57,834 bases of DNA from an uncultured Lentisphaerota bacterium (GTDB taxonomy: Bacteria > Verrucomicrobiota > Lentisphaeria > Oligosphaerales > CAITYL01). Location of the stretch: the NCBI GenBank assembly GCA_903896595.1, contig CAITYL010000284.1, positions 1-57,834 on the forward strand, read 5' to 3'. The notes beneath the pieces were generated by a model. That model did not search any database and had not been told where the DNA came from. It saw nothing but the letters and a program-made list of their open reading frames with translations. Every line of letters begins with the position of its first letter. Position 1 is the first letter of the stretch. This document shows positions 16,476 through 25,908 of this stretch, one piece after another. The position numbers and the translations under genes are program-made.

Positions 16476-18506
16476 TTACTGGCGGTGGATGCGGAGGAGC
16501 AGCGGGACCATGGATTCGAGCGGCGCGACGACGGTCACCGCCGTGGCGGAGTCCGCACGCCAGGGCCGTTCGGTCCACGTGCCGTCACCCGTCAAACCGG
16601 TGATGCGGGCGGGTGGGCCCGCAGCCAGCCGCAGCCGGAATTCCGGCAATGGATCCAGGTTCAGGTTGAACAGCGCCAGCAGCTCGCCGCCACCCGCCTC
16701 GGGGGCAATCACGCCGTGGCGCACGTAAAGGTCCACATCGGTCAGCGCGACGGCCGGCAGTGGCGTCCGGTTCAGCCAGTCCAGGACCCCGATCAACTGA
16801 GCCCGGCGCGTTTCGTTCATGAAGGTGAGGGTGATCAAGTACGCCAGGAGGTTGCCGGGGAAATCAAGCGCGGCGGCATAAACGGCGACGCGGCCGCCAA
16901 GCCGGTTCTCAAACAGGGTCAATCCCGGTCCCACCGCCACCGCATCCGGGCTCAGGTACCAGGGAATGCGGAAGACGGTGGACAGCGGTTGCACCTCGGG
17001 GGCAAGGACGGTAAGCCGCCGGTTGCTTGCCCCACAAAAAGAGGCCAGGGCGATCTGCTGCCCGGCCAACGCGCCGTTGACCGGATGCGCCAGCAGCCGC
17101 TCAAAGTCGCCGGGATGGTCGGCGGGCGCATCCACCATGACGCCCAGTTGTTCGGAGAACCCGCGTTGACAGAGCTGTTCCGCCGCGCTGCCGTCCAGCA
17201 GCAACCCGTTGGCCAGGAACGCGGTCAGTTCCGCATCCGTAAAAAAGGCGACTTCCGGCCCGGTGAGCATGGCCACGGCGGAGGTATCGCCGCCGCTGCC
17301 GACCCGGCAGGGGATGCCCAGGTGCCCGCAGACGTTGGCGGCCCAAGTGACCGTCCGGTCCTTCCCGTAGTCGGCGGGATTCCATGGTGAGACCGGCTGT
17401 CGCGGCAAGGGGGTGGCGGGTTCGTCCCAGCACACGGTTGGCAGAAGGCGGAACAACTCCTGGTACAGCTTCCGGTTGTGCGTCAACATGTCGCGGTAAG
17501 CGTCGCCGCTGGCCGGTTCGTAGGCACCCATGCGTGTCACCCACAACTTGGCACCGGTCGTGCCATGCAGCAACGAGAAGATGAGGTGCGCATTGATGGC
17601 GCGCGCCGGGGTGCAGTAGCGGTTGTGCGGAAAGGTGTCGGACTCGGAGAGGATTTCCGAGATGTCCGCCGCCCGCAGCGCCTCGGTTTGGAGCGCCGTG
17701 GGGTAAAGACGGTCCAGCAGCCCCTTGGCGTCATTGCCCAGATACCAAGAATTGTTGATCCGGACCACAGGCGGCTGTTTCCCGCCGAGAACGCGGGCGA
17801 TTGGGGCGATCAAGGAGACCGTGCCGGGGCCATCCACGGCACCGCAGTAGCCACACGGCAAGTCCGGGTCGATATCGTCAAGGCCGGCGCGGACTTCGCG
17901 GGCCAGCGCCAGGAGGCTGTTCAGCAGCCCGGCGTTCCAGGCGTCGCCGATCCGGCGGCTGGCGGCGTCCGTCTTCTGCAAGACGTCCAGCAGGCTGTCG
18001 CGGTCATCATGTCTGCCGGTTTCCTGGTTGAACGCGGCGAGGTGGAGCGGGCAGAAACAGCCATAACCGCCGAAGAACAAGCGGAAGTCGTCATCGACCA
18101 ACAGGAACGCGGGCCGGGTCGCTGCGACGGTCTGGACGACGGCGCGAAGATGGTGTTTGAAGTCAGGGTCGAGGGGGCAAATACGGTTGTTCGTCGAGCC
18201 GTCGGCCCGGACAATCCGCTGGAAGGGCGCCGCTGTGGGGGTCATGTGCCCGATCAGGCTCTGCATGAGAATCCCCACTTTTAAGGGAGACCCCGCCGCC
18301 CGCAGGCTCTCCCGCATGTCGAGAAAACGGTCGCGGAGATACTCCGCCTTGGCCAGCGAAGGCACCGCGCCTTCCGGGCTGAGCGGCAGCATGAACGCCA
18401 CGTCGGTTACCCCGCACTCCTGGTGCAGCCGCAACAGGTCGGCCGTAATCGCCGCCTGGTGCTCGGTAAACAGCGGCGCAATATTGATGATCCGGAAGTG
18501 CTTCAT
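16476..18506 (-). CDS. Large putative glycoside hydrolase, unassigned family
   Basis: 676 aa, no signal peptide. Residues 1-330 look like a TIM barrel: [42 protein letters not shown] and [15 protein letters not shown], with Asp/Glu suitable for catalysis. Residues about 400-540 resemble the GATase-like domain found after beta-galactosidase-type barrels ([24 protein letters not shown]), and the last part is beta-rich. I cannot place it in a numbered GH family with certainty. It starts 3 bp after the GH29 stop, so the two are surely co-transcribed, and it is followed by the pilin-like gene. Confidence 0.65.
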   Translation of the reverse strand: MKHFRIINIAPLFTEHQAAITADLLRLHQECGVTDVAFMLPLSPEGAVPSLAKAEYLRDRFLDMRESLRAAGSPLKVGILMQSLIGHMTPTAAPFQRIVRADGSTNNRICPLDPDFKHHLRAVVQTVAATRPAFLLVDDDFRLFFGGYGCFCPLHLAAFNQETGRHDDRDSLLDVLQKTDAASRRIGDAWNAGLLNSLLALAREVRAGLDDIDPDLPCGYCGAVDGPGTVSLIAPIARVLGGKQPPVVRINNSWYLGNDAKGLLDRLYPTALQTEALRAADISEILSESDTFPHNRYCTPARAINAHLIFSLLHGTTGAKLWVTRMGAYEPASGDAYRDMLTHNRKLYQELFRLLPTVCWDEPATPLPRQPVSPWNPADYGKDRTVTWAANVCGHLGIPCRVGSGGDTSAVAMLTGPEVAFFTDAELTAFLANGLLLDGSAAEQLCQRGFSEQLGVMVDAPADHPGDFERLLAHPVNGALAGQQIALASFCGASNRRLTVLAPEVQPLSTVFRIPWYLSPDAVAVGPGLTLFENRLGGRVAVYAAALDFPGNLLAYLITLTFMNETRRAQLIGVLDWLNRTPLPAVALTDVDLYVRHGVIAPEAGGGELLALFNLNLDPLPEFRLRLAAGPPARITGLTGDGTWTERPWRADSATAVTVVAPLESMVPLLLRIHRQ

Positions 18507-18509
18507 GAA

Positions 18510-20258
18510 TTAACGGTCATCCAGTTGTTGGAGTTTGATGGCGGTTAGATTCATATTGACGGCGTCCTTGAGGCTGATTCCCAGCGTCTTGATGCTGATC
18601 GTGGCGGATTCGCCCGCCGCTGCATGAAGGGTACCGAGTTCTGAAACGGCTTTGGAATAGTAAGCTGAACCGATCTTTTCATCCAGGTTAAGCACCGCCG
18701 TAAGCGTTTGGTTGGAAAACGTGACCTCGACGGTGCGCGCCCCGACCCACGGCGCACTATGGCAGCGGTTCTCGGTTAGCGCCGAAACCTGATACGCGCC
18801 GCCAAGCGGAAAATAGACCGGCCACCCGGCGCCATCCCCGGGATGCTGCCATTGCGTCAGAGCGCCGCTGCTATCAATGGAACACACCGGTTCTTCTTCC
18901 ATGACCTCCGCCGCCGCTCCCCGGGACGCGGTGAGCCCAGTGCCGGCGGCCAACGCGCCATGGCAAACGGTACCCGTGGACGGTATGAGCAGCAGCACGC
19001 CACTCTGCGGCATGAGGCGTTGATCAATATCCAGCTCACCCGCAAACGCGACTTTAATCACCGGCAATAACGAATCGTCACGTTCCGGCAAGACAAGAGT
19101 CAGGGTCTCGCCAGATTGTGCAAACGGCACCGTGCATGAGGTTATTTTATTGCGTAACCCGCTGATCACGAGCCGAGTATTCCAGTCGCGAACGAAAAAT
19201 TGGAGCGTCTTGCCGCTAACCGTACACCAGCCCCACGGGAAACTCTGCGGGAAAGGATTGGGCTGGGTCCTTTGAATGGCCACCTGTGCCGACTGGCGCC
19301 AGGCGGCGACTTTGCGCAATAGGTCCATGGCCGGTTCCGGAAAACTGCCGTCGCCACACGGTCCGATATTGAGCAAATAATTGACGTTTTTCTCGTTGAG
19401 CGCCGCCAAATCGCCAACGACCTGTTGGGCGCCCATCCAGCCATGATCATCCCATTTGAAGCCCCAGGTATGGTTCAAGGTATTGGGCGATTCCAGGGGG
19501 AAATCCGACTGCCCGGCCGGATGTTGATTGTCGCCCAGACTGCCGAAATCGCCCAGGCCGTGTCCGATTCTGCCGCTGATCAGACAATGGGGTTGAAGGG
19601 CATGCACCAGCGTTCGCAACTCCCAGCCTTGTTCCTGAGTTAGGGTCAAGGGACAATCAAACCACAACAAGAAGACCGGGCCATATCCCGTCAAAAGCTC
19701 GGTTATTTGCTTTTTTGCCTTGTTCTCAAAATAGCGGGAAAAATGCTTGGCGTGATGATCCGGATAATCCCAGTCATTCCCCCAGGACATGCCGAAGTTT
19801 TTGGGTGACTCCGGTCCCGGATCGGCCCCGTCAGACTCATGCCAATCCAAACAATGTGAATAATAAATCCCCAGTTTCATCTCATGCCGGTGACAGGCCT
19901 CCGCCAATTCGCGCAGCACATCCCGCCCGAACGGCGTCGCTTCGACGATATTATAACGGCTGGTGCGGCTGTGATACAGGGCAAAACCGTCATGATGCTT
20001 GGCCGTGAACACCAGGTAGTTCATGCCCGCATTTTTGGCGGTTTTAACCCAGTCGTCCGCATTGAAGTTTAGCGGATTAAACTGGCCGGCCAAGGCGGCG
20101 TAGTCGTGGTTTGGAATCCGGAAGCGCGACTGGACCCATTCGCCAATGTAATCCATGGCTTGCCCCTGCCACCTTCCGCCGAGGCTGGAATAAAGCCCCC
20201 AGTGAATGAACATCCCAAACCGGGCCTGGCGAAAACGGTCGATATCGGCTTGTTCCAT
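18510..20258 (-). CDS. GH29 alpha-L-fucosidase
   Basis: Cleaves alpha-L-fucose from glycans. The GH29 barrel is clear: RFGMFIHWGLYSSLGGRW, NYLVFTAKHHDGFALY, the nucleophile Asp201 in FLLWFDCP, and VNYLLNIGPCGDGSF. Residues about 330-580 form beta-rich C-terminal domains, one perhaps substrate-binding. No signal peptide is seen. The ATG at 20256-20258 (MEQADIDRFRQ) is chosen; an upstream in-frame start at 20318 would lie inside a repeat. GGCGGGT/ACCCGCC (20268-20283) forms a small hairpin just upstream. It follows the cluster I PEP-CTERM gene. Confidence 0.92.
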   Translation of the reverse strand: MEQADIDRFRQARFGMFIHWGLYSSLGGRWQGQAMDYIGEWVQSRFRIPNHDYAALAGQFNPLNFNADDWVKTAKNAGMNYLVFTAKHHDGFALYHSRTSRYNIVEATPFGRDVLRELAEACHRHEMKLGIYYSHCLDWHESDGADPGPESPKNFGMSWGNDWDYPDHHAKHFSRYFENKAKKQITELLTGYGPVFLLWFDCPLTLTQEQGWELRTLVHALQPHCLISGRIGHGLGDFGSLGDNQHPAGQSDFPLESPNTLNHTWGFKWDDHGWMGAQQVVGDLAALNEKNVNYLLNIGPCGDGSFPEPAMDLLRKVAAWRQSAQVAIQRTQPNPFPQSFPWGWCTVSGKTLQFFVRDWNTRLVISGLRNKITSCTVPFAQSGETLTLVLPERDDSLLPVIKVAFAGELDIDQRLMPQSGVLLLIPSTGTVCHGALAAGTGLTASRGAAAEVMEEEPVCSIDSSGALTQWQHPGDGAGWPVYFPLGGAYQVSALTENRCHSAPWVGARTVEVTFSNQTLTAVLNLDEKIGSAYYSKAVSELGTLHAAAGESATISIKTLGISLKDAVNMNLTAIKLQQLDDR

Positions 20259-20305
20259 GGTACGATCAACCCGGCGGGTGACCCGCCGCTTAACCTTTAG
20301 TAAGC

Positions 20306-20479
20306 GAGGCTCTTGCAAAAATCAAATTACCGGTTCACTTCACTAACGTTCCGGGCTCGGAAATAACCGGAGGTTCGAGATTTTGAACAAGAGGCAGCAG
20401 AGACCACAGAGAAATTGTTCTCCGTTCTCTCCTGATTTCTCCTGTTTAAATTCTTTGCTGATGGTTTTGCAAGAGCCTC
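20306..20479. repeat. Foldback repeat family F, copy 1
   Basis: Perfect 15-bp terminal inverted repeats: GAGGCTCTTGCAAAA (20306-20320) and its complement (20465-20479). Inside is a GAACAAGAGG ... TCCTGTTTAAATTC core (20383-20453) resembling 50434-50490. A single end occurs at 23204-23218. It separates the PEP-CTERM gene from GH29, and no gene is seen inside. Confidence 0.82.
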
Positions 20480-20508
20480 TAATGGGAGAGACATTCGATA
20501 TTTATACC

Positions 20509-20576
20509 GCATTAGGGTGAGATCTTAATTACCTTCAGTCTACAGCCTAACACGCTTCAGCCTAACGCAGTATAAC
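20509..20576 (+). repeat. Repeat family G, copy 1
   Basis: 68 bp matching the reverse complement of 34444-34512 at roughly three quarters identity. The core is TTAATTACCTTCAG followed by CAGCCTAA units. It lies just 3' of the cluster I PEP-CTERM gene. Confidence 0.65.
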
Positions 20577-20587
20577 CGGGCAATGGG

Positions 20588-21205
20588 TTACCGTTTCACC
20601 GAACGTCGGCGCAACACCAGTCCCAGGCCGCCGAGCAGGATCAGGCCCGTGGCCGGTTCGGGAACGGATTCCACGGTCACGCGGGCCCAGAAATCCTGGT
20701 TGTCGCCGACCGGGACCGACAGGGATGCCCACCCTTTAGCCGCATATCCGCCAGCATACGTGCTGGAATCGACGAGGACCGCCGACAGATCAGGGGCATA
20801 CGATCCATTGTCTGACCACACCTGGGCAATGTAGGTGCCCGGTGCGAGGATCATGGGAGCCCCCCAAACTTTATTCACCGGAAGCCAGGCACCTACATTG
20901 CTGGTTAAGCCGCTCACCGTATTGAGCCCGACAAGAGTCGTCTTGTCAGAGTCGTAAATTGCAACACTACAGGTAAAAGCAGGATTGTTAATGGTCCCTG
21001 GGTTAACATAAAACTCAAATAAGCTTCCTTCCGTTCCTGCCGGAACGGTAAACCACTGATCCATGGCGGGAACTTCATTAGCGGCGACAGACCAGGTACT
21101 GGTCGCCGTTCCGTCGTAGGTATTGATGATGGCCGCCTGCGCCGCCACGGCACCCATAACCAGGCCGGCCGTCACGGCACACACTTGTTTAATCGTCGTT
21201 TCCAT
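20588..21205 (-). CDS. PEP-CTERM sorting domain protein (cluster I)
   Basis: 205 aa. Signal peptide [20 protein letters not shown], then a beta-rich domain ([35 protein letters not shown]) and the C-terminal anchor [20 protein letters not shown]. In PEP-CTERM systems an exosortase processes this tail during export; no exosortase is in the window. It is closely related to 33279-33890, with nearly identical ends. AAGGAA lies 7 nt before the ATG. As first gene of the cluster, it is served by the promoter at 21401-21428. Confidence 0.95.
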   Translation of the reverse strand: METTIKQVCAVTAGLVMGAVAAQAAIINTYDGTATSTWSVAANEVPAMDQWFTVPAGTEGSLFEFYVNPGTINNPAFTCSVAIYDSDKTTLVGLNTVSGLTSNVGAWLPVNKVWGAPMILAPGTYIAQVWSDNGSYAPDLSAVLVDSSTYAGGYAAKGWASLSVPVGDNQDFWARVTVESVPEPATGLILLGGLGLVLRRRSVKR

Positions 21206-21400
21206 TTTGTATTCCTTGGGTTCTTTTCTTTTAATTGGTTTGGGCTTACACGGATGTTTCTTGCCTGGTCGGTTTGCTTGTCAACGGACAGTATCCCTTT
21301 TTGTTTTGGGAGTCCCCGTTGCCGTTGGTGGCGGGAATCCCTGGTTGAGGTTGGCAACGCCCCGGCTGCTGACGGGGCCGAGCGCGTAACGCATCACTAC

Positions 21401-21428
21401 ATCATAGAAGCGAAAAAAAATCAAGCAA
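21401..21428 (-). promoter_or_regulatory. Sigma-70 promoter of cluster I
   Basis: On the minus strand TTGCTT (21428-21423), 16-bp spacer, TATGAT (21406-21401). It would give a leader of about 190 nt before the PEP-CTERM start codon. The -35 is weak, as expected for an activator-dependent promoter, and it abuts the direct repeats at 21431-21460. Confidence 0.6.
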
Positions 21429-21430
21429 GC

Positions 21431-21460
21431 TCCATTTTGCGTAAACACATTCCATTTTGC
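21431..21460 (-). promoter_or_regulatory. Two direct repeats, candidate XylR/AraC binding site
   Basis: TCCATTTTGC occurs at 21431-21440 and 21451-21460, exactly 20 bp apart, starting 2 bp upstream of the -35. Tandem half-sites of about 10 bp spaced about two helical turns and abutting the -35 are the typical layout for AraC-family activators. The XylR-type gene at 21720 is the obvious candidate. Confidence 0.6.
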
Positions 21461-21672
21461 TTCAAAATTCAGTAGCCGGAATGCGCCTGTGCCCGATTTG
21501 GACGGCGTTGCCCCCAACGGAGATAGACATGTCCAGCCCAGAGTCGAATGACCCTGGGGAGATCGACATCAACCGCAGTCATCTCTGAAGAGGACGCACA
21601 TGTAGCGCCCCTATAGGGTGCAAACCGAGGGTGTTTTTTCATATCCCAGGGTTTCACCCTAGACTGAACACG

Positions 21673-21693
21673 TTTGTCGCCGTTGGCGACAAA
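21673..21693. other. Perfect hairpin in the 514-bp gap between regulator and cluster I
   Basis: TTTGTCGCC-GTT-GGCGACAAA, 9-bp stem, 3-nt loop, 26 bp 3' of the XylR stop. There is no T-run on either strand, so a classical terminator is doubtful. The surrounding gap 21206-21719 holds the cluster I promoter and the direct repeats; apart from an AGGGTG/CACCCT pairing (21617-21660) I see nothing else. Confidence 0.4.
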
Positions 21694-21719
21694 AGCGCAT
21701 GAATAATCCAGGTTACGTG

Positions 21720-22910
21720 TTACAAAGTACGAGGCGCGGCGGCGGCGGCCCGGTAGCTTTCTGGACTGCTGCCGGTGGCCCGCTTGAAGGCGCGCCAGAG
21801 GTTCTTGGGGCTGGAAAACCCCACCTTGGCGGCCACGGCGGTCACGCTCAGGTTGGTGGTGCGCAGCAAGACTTTGGCCGCCGCCAGTTTTTCATTGCGC
21901 ACCATGGCCGCCGGTGTTTGCTGGAACGTGTTGCGGCACAGCCGTTCCAGTGTGCTTTTAGCATAACCGCCGTCGCGCATCAGATCCGCCACCCGTTGCA
22001 CGGAAGCGGGATTGCGCCAAAGTCGTTGTATCGCCTTTTGGAGCCCCGGGTTCCGCGAGACCACCACCACGGTGGACTGGCGGGCGATGACGTCGCCGGC
22101 CGGTACCACCCGTCGCTCCGCAGCCACGCCGCCCCCCGGTGACGGGTGCCGCCGCAACCGCTGCAACATCAGGCCAGCTTCATAGCCGATCCGGTCAAAA
22201 TTCAGGTCCAGGCTGGTCAGTTCCGGATTCGCCAGCTGGGTGCAGAGCAGATCGTCGTTGTCAAAGCCGGCCACCGCGACCCGTTCCGGGACTCGCCAGT
22301 CCTGAAGCCGGCAGAAATGCAGCACCCCCGCAGCGACCAAGTCGTTGGCGCCAATGAACAAGGGGATGTCGCCGTGCCGAATCCACTCCGCCACCCGATG
22401 GAGCTTGGCATGGGTCGCGGGGTTCGCCGTCTGGTCGTAATTTTCCGGCAGCAGCAGCAGGCGGATGCCCGCCTCCTCCAGAGCGCCGGCCAAGCCGCGC
22501 AGCCGCCGATGGGAAAAGGACAGAACCGTCTTGCTCCGGTGCCCGACATAAATGATCCGTCGGAAGCCACGGGCCAGTGCGAATTCGGCCATTCGCTGGC
22601 CGGCGCCGAGATCGTCCTCCAACACGCAGCCGCTGGCGGCGGCATACGAATCGTCATTGATCCCGACCCACCAGGCGCCGCACTGGAAATCGGCGGGCAG
22701 GAACGCCCGCATCCCATGAAACAGCACGCCTTCCGGCTTGAACCAGTTCAGGGTCCGGAACGCCCCCGGTTCCGGGGGCACATGCAGCATGTCCCAGTCC
22801 CCCGCCTCCCGGGCGGCGCGGCAAAGGCCGCCGATGAGCCGTTCCTTGCAGCCCAATTCCCGACTGATGCACAGCGCCACCCGCCACGGGTTGTTCCCTT
22901 GATCCGGCAT
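21720..22910 (-). CDS. XylR-type transcriptional regulator (sugar-binding domain plus AraC HTH)
   Basis: 396 aa. Residues 1-280 resemble a LacI-like periplasmic-binding fold (VALCISRELGCKERLIGGL, FARGF-like, IPLFIGANDLVAAGVLHF, VAVAGFDNDDLLCT). Residues 290-396 are an AraC-type double helix-turn-helix (KSTLERLCRNTFQQTPAAMV, TNLSVTAVAAKVGFSSPKNL, WRAFKRATGSSPESYR). This architecture is that of XylR, an activator that senses a sugar directly. It lies upstream of cluster I on the same strand, with a matching tandem-repeat site before the cluster promoter. No strong ribosome site is seen. Confidence 0.92.
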   Translation of the reverse strand: MPDQGNNPWRVALCISRELGCKERLIGGLCRAAREAGDWDMLHVPPEPGAFRTLNWFKPEGVLFHGMRAFLPADFQCGAWWVGINDDSYAAASGCVLEDDLGAGQRMAEFALARGFRRIIYVGHRSKTVLSFSHRRLRGLAGALEEAGIRLLLLPENYDQTANPATHAKLHRVAEWIRHGDIPLFIGANDLVAAGVLHFCRLQDWRVPERVAVAGFDNDDLLCTQLANPELTSLDLNFDRIGYEAGLMLQRLRRHPSPGGGVAAERRVVPAGDVIARQSTVVVVSRNPGLQKAIQRLWRNPASVQRVADLMRDGGYAKSTLERLCRNTFQQTPAAMVRNEKLAAAKVLLRTTNLSVTAVAAKVGFSSPKNLWRAFKRATGSSPESYRAAAAAPRTL

Positions 22911-22987
22911 GGCAAACTATACTTCAGCTTGTGACGGAAGCGTCCTCCGAGACAAAGGGACACGATCACAATTCACCCCAAGCTGTT

Positions 22988-23113
22988 CATCCGGCCAGTC
23001 CGCAGGGCCTGCGGTTGTATACCAGCATGCCGATGACGACCAGGCGCATCGTGCATCTGCCCCTGTATCTGACCTGCGCCGCCCAGCAACTGCTGGCGAC
23101 CGGTAGTGGGTGA
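22988..23113 (+). pseudogene. 3' fragment of the AAA/DUF4143 ATPase gene
   Basis: Encodes, in frame to its stop, HPASPQGLRLYTSMPMTTRR and the following 20 residues, matching the C-terminal 42 residues of the ATPase at 10504-11838 with about six substitutions. Everything upstream (Walker motifs) is absent, and the similarity begins abruptly at 22988. An orphan remnant of a second copy, not a functional gene. Confidence 0.85.
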
Positions 23114-23326
23114 ACCGGTGCTGACGGAACGCCTCAACCAGCCTCCCGCACCGGCGCAACGGCATGAATAATTCAAGCCATGGTATACGCATGAACACAA
23201 ACGAGGCTCTTGCAAAACCCCATGGTGCCGACGGGGCATTCGGTGTTCAGTGTTCGGTCTTGTAGCAAAGCGGAAGACGTTCGCGTCCTCATTTTACTCT
23301 ATTATTATGCCCAGAGGTTTTATTAT
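23114..23326. repeat. Duplicated spacer between ATPase fragment and GH78
   Basis: 23114-23177 continue the duplication seen at 11839-11902. A roughly 60-bp insertion follows that contains one family F end (GAGGCTCTTGCAAAA, 23204-23218), then similarity resumes at TTCGGTCTTGTAG and stops near 23272. The remainder is AT-rich with no gene. Confidence 0.7.
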
Positions 23327-24931
23327 TTAGATTTTTTTGTTTTTTGCGGCTATGACTTTAATCGGGCCGTAAGGAGTCGGAAAAGACGCTTCAAGCCAGT
23401 GCAAATCCGCCAGGTTTGGTGTTATGCGCATGCGTTTCGCGCCCGGCTCAAGGATGGTTATTCCCGCCAGATGTTCGAGCATCCATGCGGCCGGCCCCCC
23501 GGCCCAGCCGTGGCACAAACTATGGCGCAATCCCTTATAGCAATAATTGCCAAAGTCCGCATGAATGTCTTTCTTGCCTGGAACCGGAAGCTCGTCAATG
23601 CGGAACGCATTTTCTGTCCAACGCAGATCAAAATCCTCCCAAAACGTTGTCGCGCCGAAATCCAGCATGGCCCCCCAGTAGCGGCGCATCACCTCCAACG
23701 CGCCGGCATGATCACCGGCCAGCGCCCGGGCCTGCAATGTATAATATCCGAGGAACGTGCTGAGCCCTTCCAGCGGATTGACCGACAAGACATCGCGGTT
23801 GATTTGAACCGCATCGGCAAGACCTGACACCGTCAGCATGGCCGCCGCCTGTTTGTATCCGGCGACGTCGGGGCAATGTTGCCGCAAACGCAACCTTGCA
23901 CGGCGACAGATCTCCGCGGCGGATGGCTCGTTCAAATCGTGGCAAAGTCTTTCGCCGCAATGCATGGTTGAAAACATCAGGGCGTGAAGCCCCGCGTGCG
24001 TCGCCGCCGGGTTTGCTTGTGACGGCCAGTCGAGAAACCGCATTCCCGGTAGTTGCTCGGCGCCATCCGTGCCGATATAGCCTGAAAGCTGGGTGAGCAA
24101 GGCAAGCAGATACTCTTTTTGCTGCCGTAAATACGTTAAATCGCCACGATGCCAGTACCAGTCATGTTGCGCAACCACCCACCAGCACGAATAAGCGGAG
24201 ATGTCGTTCATAAATGAGGGCAACGGGGTACGGTCACGGAGAAAGTCCAGACTATCAGGGATGATTTTGCTATCATCAAACAACGACAAAATTATTTTTA
24301 TTTCCAGGTGCAAATCCCCCATCCAAACCAGTCGGTCCCGCTTAATCCCATCGTATATATAGTCCTGCATATTCAGGTGGGTGGTGTAAGCGGCGGTCTG
24401 CCAAATTTGGTTCAGCCGCTCATCGGAGCATTTAAAGCTGCCAACGTATTCCAAATCTCGATAGGTTGCGACAGCCTGGATGCTAATGACCGGCAATGCT
24501 TTTTCAGCGTTTTGGGGTAAATCAATGCGAACAAAGCGGAATCCGGTGTTGCCGATCTCGGTCATACCCAAGCCGGCGATGGGATAAAGCCAATCGTGGA
24601 TCGCATGGTCATTACTGGGCTGGCCGCAGGTCTCGCTGACCGATTCGCCGAACCGGACACGGACTTGAATTGGACGGCCCTCGCAGGGGGCGGTGGTCAA
24701 CCGAATGCCGCCATTAATTTCAAGCCCGAAGTCTAAAATCAACCAACCGCCCGGCTTGAGCATGCAATGCTTGCTGGCCCCGTTGAAAAACGCCTGCCGT
24801 TCATGGGAGCCAACCAGTTCCGCCACGCCTTCAGCGCCTTCATTGGCGACAATACGTTGCAGCGATAGGTAATTTCGGCAGCGGACATCCCGAGTTGAAG
24901 CTGGATAAGCCAGGTGTTTATTTCTAGTCAT
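23327..24931 (-). CDS. GH78-like alpha-L-rhamnosidase (paralog of 12014-13660)
   Basis: 534 aa with the same architecture as its cluster I paralog: beta-rich N-terminus (LILDFGLEINGGIRL), then the helical barrel from SDERLNQIWQTAAYTTHL, the active-site segment DGIKRDRLVWMGDLHLE, GATTFWEDFDLRWTEN and RHSLCHGWAGGPAAWM. By eye the two proteins are somewhat over half identical, so the duplication is old. No signal peptide is seen. The ATG overlaps the stop of the upstream GH43/32-like gene by 4 bp, indicating translational coupling. Last gene of cluster II. Confidence 0.88.
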   Translation of the reverse strand: MTRNKHLAYPASTRDVRCRNYLSLQRIVANEGAEGVAELVGSHERQAFFNGASKHCMLKPGGWLILDFGLEINGGIRLTTAPCEGRPIQVRVRFGESVSETCGQPSNDHAIHDWLYPIAGLGMTEIGNTGFRFVRIDLPQNAEKALPVISIQAVATYRDLEYVGSFKCSDERLNQIWQTAAYTTHLNMQDYIYDGIKRDRLVWMGDLHLEIKIILSLFDDSKIIPDSLDFLRDRTPLPSFMNDISAYSCWWVVAQHDWYWHRGDLTYLRQQKEYLLALLTQLSGYIGTDGAEQLPGMRFLDWPSQANPAATHAGLHALMFSTMHCGERLCHDLNEPSAAEICRRARLRLRQHCPDVAGYKQAAAMLTVSGLADAVQINRDVLSVNPLEGLSTFLGYYTLQARALAGDHAGALEVMRRYWGAMLDFGATTFWEDFDLRWTENAFRIDELPVPGKKDIHADFGNYCYKGLRHSLCHGWAGGPAAWMLEHLAGITILEPGAKRMRITPNLADLHWLEASFPTPYGPIKVIAAKNKKI

Positions 24932-25908
24932 TTCAACGGATTCCGCATCACGTTATATTCCGCAAGTTGCAGGAAGTCATCAGTCCATTCAAAACGGGTG
25001 AACCCGAGCTTCATTTCACCATCTTTGCCGAAAACTCCTGAGAAATATTTTTTGTCTTCGAACTCAATGACTTCCCGAGCAAAACCGACGCCTACGGCTT
25101 CCCATCCTTCACCACTACCGGCGACGGCGCCCGGCGGATAATCCAAACCAGAAGGGAACGGCAACGGCTGAGTTTCCGCAAATTGAAGCGGACTGTCACT
25201 TACCGCATAGTCCCAGTTCAACAGCAAGATGTACTTTCCGGTGCGGGGATGGCGAAGTACGAAAGGGCTTTCGCACGGGCTGAATGGCCGGCGTGGGCCA
25301 GCCCAGACTAAAGCGGGTTTTAGATGCCGCCAGTTCATCAGGTCGCTACTGACGGCAACTCCGATGGCTTGTGGCCTTTTGCCCATATACTCCTGGGTAT
25401 AGTAGAGGAGCCAGCGGCCATTTTCCTCGTCACGCAACACATGCGGATCGCGTCCGACAATCGGCTCGCCCTCGACAACGTTAATGCCGCCAAATGCGAC
25501 GCTTTCCGGTATTCGCCATTCGTACAGATCGTTACTGACGGCGAGGTAGATGCACTGATGGTGGCCGTCGAGGCTGAAATTCGGCTTCTTGTTCGGATGC
25601 CGCCAGCCGGAATAGAACATATAGAATCGGTCGTCGCCGCCGCGGACGACAAATGGCGCAACGGCCATGTGTTCATCACCATAGCCTTCGTGTTGGCTGG
25701 CCTGCACAGGATGACCTTGAAACGTCCAATGTACCAAGTCCGGGCTTGTGCTGTGCGAGATTGCCTCTTCACTGCCAACGTCCAGCCAACTGCAGCCGCG
25801 TGTCCCGGAAATGCTAAAAAAATGCCACAACCCCGCGTACCGAAAAAAACAATGATCCTTGATATACTCTTTCGCCGGGGCGTAACGGACGGTTTCTATT
25901 GTATTCAT
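24928..25908 (-). CDS. GH43/GH32-like five-bladed beta-propeller glycosidase
   Basis: 326 aa, no signal peptide. Repeated propeller blades are visible: CFFRYAGLWHFFSISG, ISHSTSPDLVHWTFQG, DRFYMFYSGWRHPNKK, YLAVSNDLYEWR, GRDPHVLRDEENGRWLLYYT and SPCESPFVLRHPRTGKYILL. The RDP (Asp154) and the CESP Glu are likely catalytic-site residues by analogy with GH43/GH32. Substrate could be arabinosyl, xylosyl, galactosyl or fructosyl linkages. It overlaps both neighbours by 4 bp (URO-D-like upstream, GH78 downstream). GGAAG precedes the ATG. Confidence 0.82.
   Translation of the reverse strand: MNTIETVRYAPAKEYIKDHCFFRYAGLWHFFSISGTRGCSWLDVGSEEAISHSTSPDLVHWTFQGHPVQASQHEGYGDEHMAVAPFVVRGGDDRFYMFYSGWRHPNKKPNFSLDGHHQCIYLAVSNDLYEWRIPESVAFGGINVVEGEPIVGRDPHVLRDEENGRWLLYYTQEYMGKRPQAIGVAVSSDLMNWRHLKPALVWAGPRRPFSPCESPFVLRHPRTGKYILLLNWDYAVSDSPLQFAETQPLPFPSGLDYPPGAVAGSGEGWEAVGVGFAREVIEFEDKKYFSGVFGKDGEMKLGFTRFEWTDDFLQLAEYNVMRNPLK

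Noticed and set aside
21673..21693. Terminator of the XylR-type gene
   Set aside because: A perfect hairpin but with no T-run on either strand; listed only as a hairpin.
22931..23113. Independent 60-codon gene
   Set aside because: The reading frame is simply the tail of the duplicated ATPase gene.
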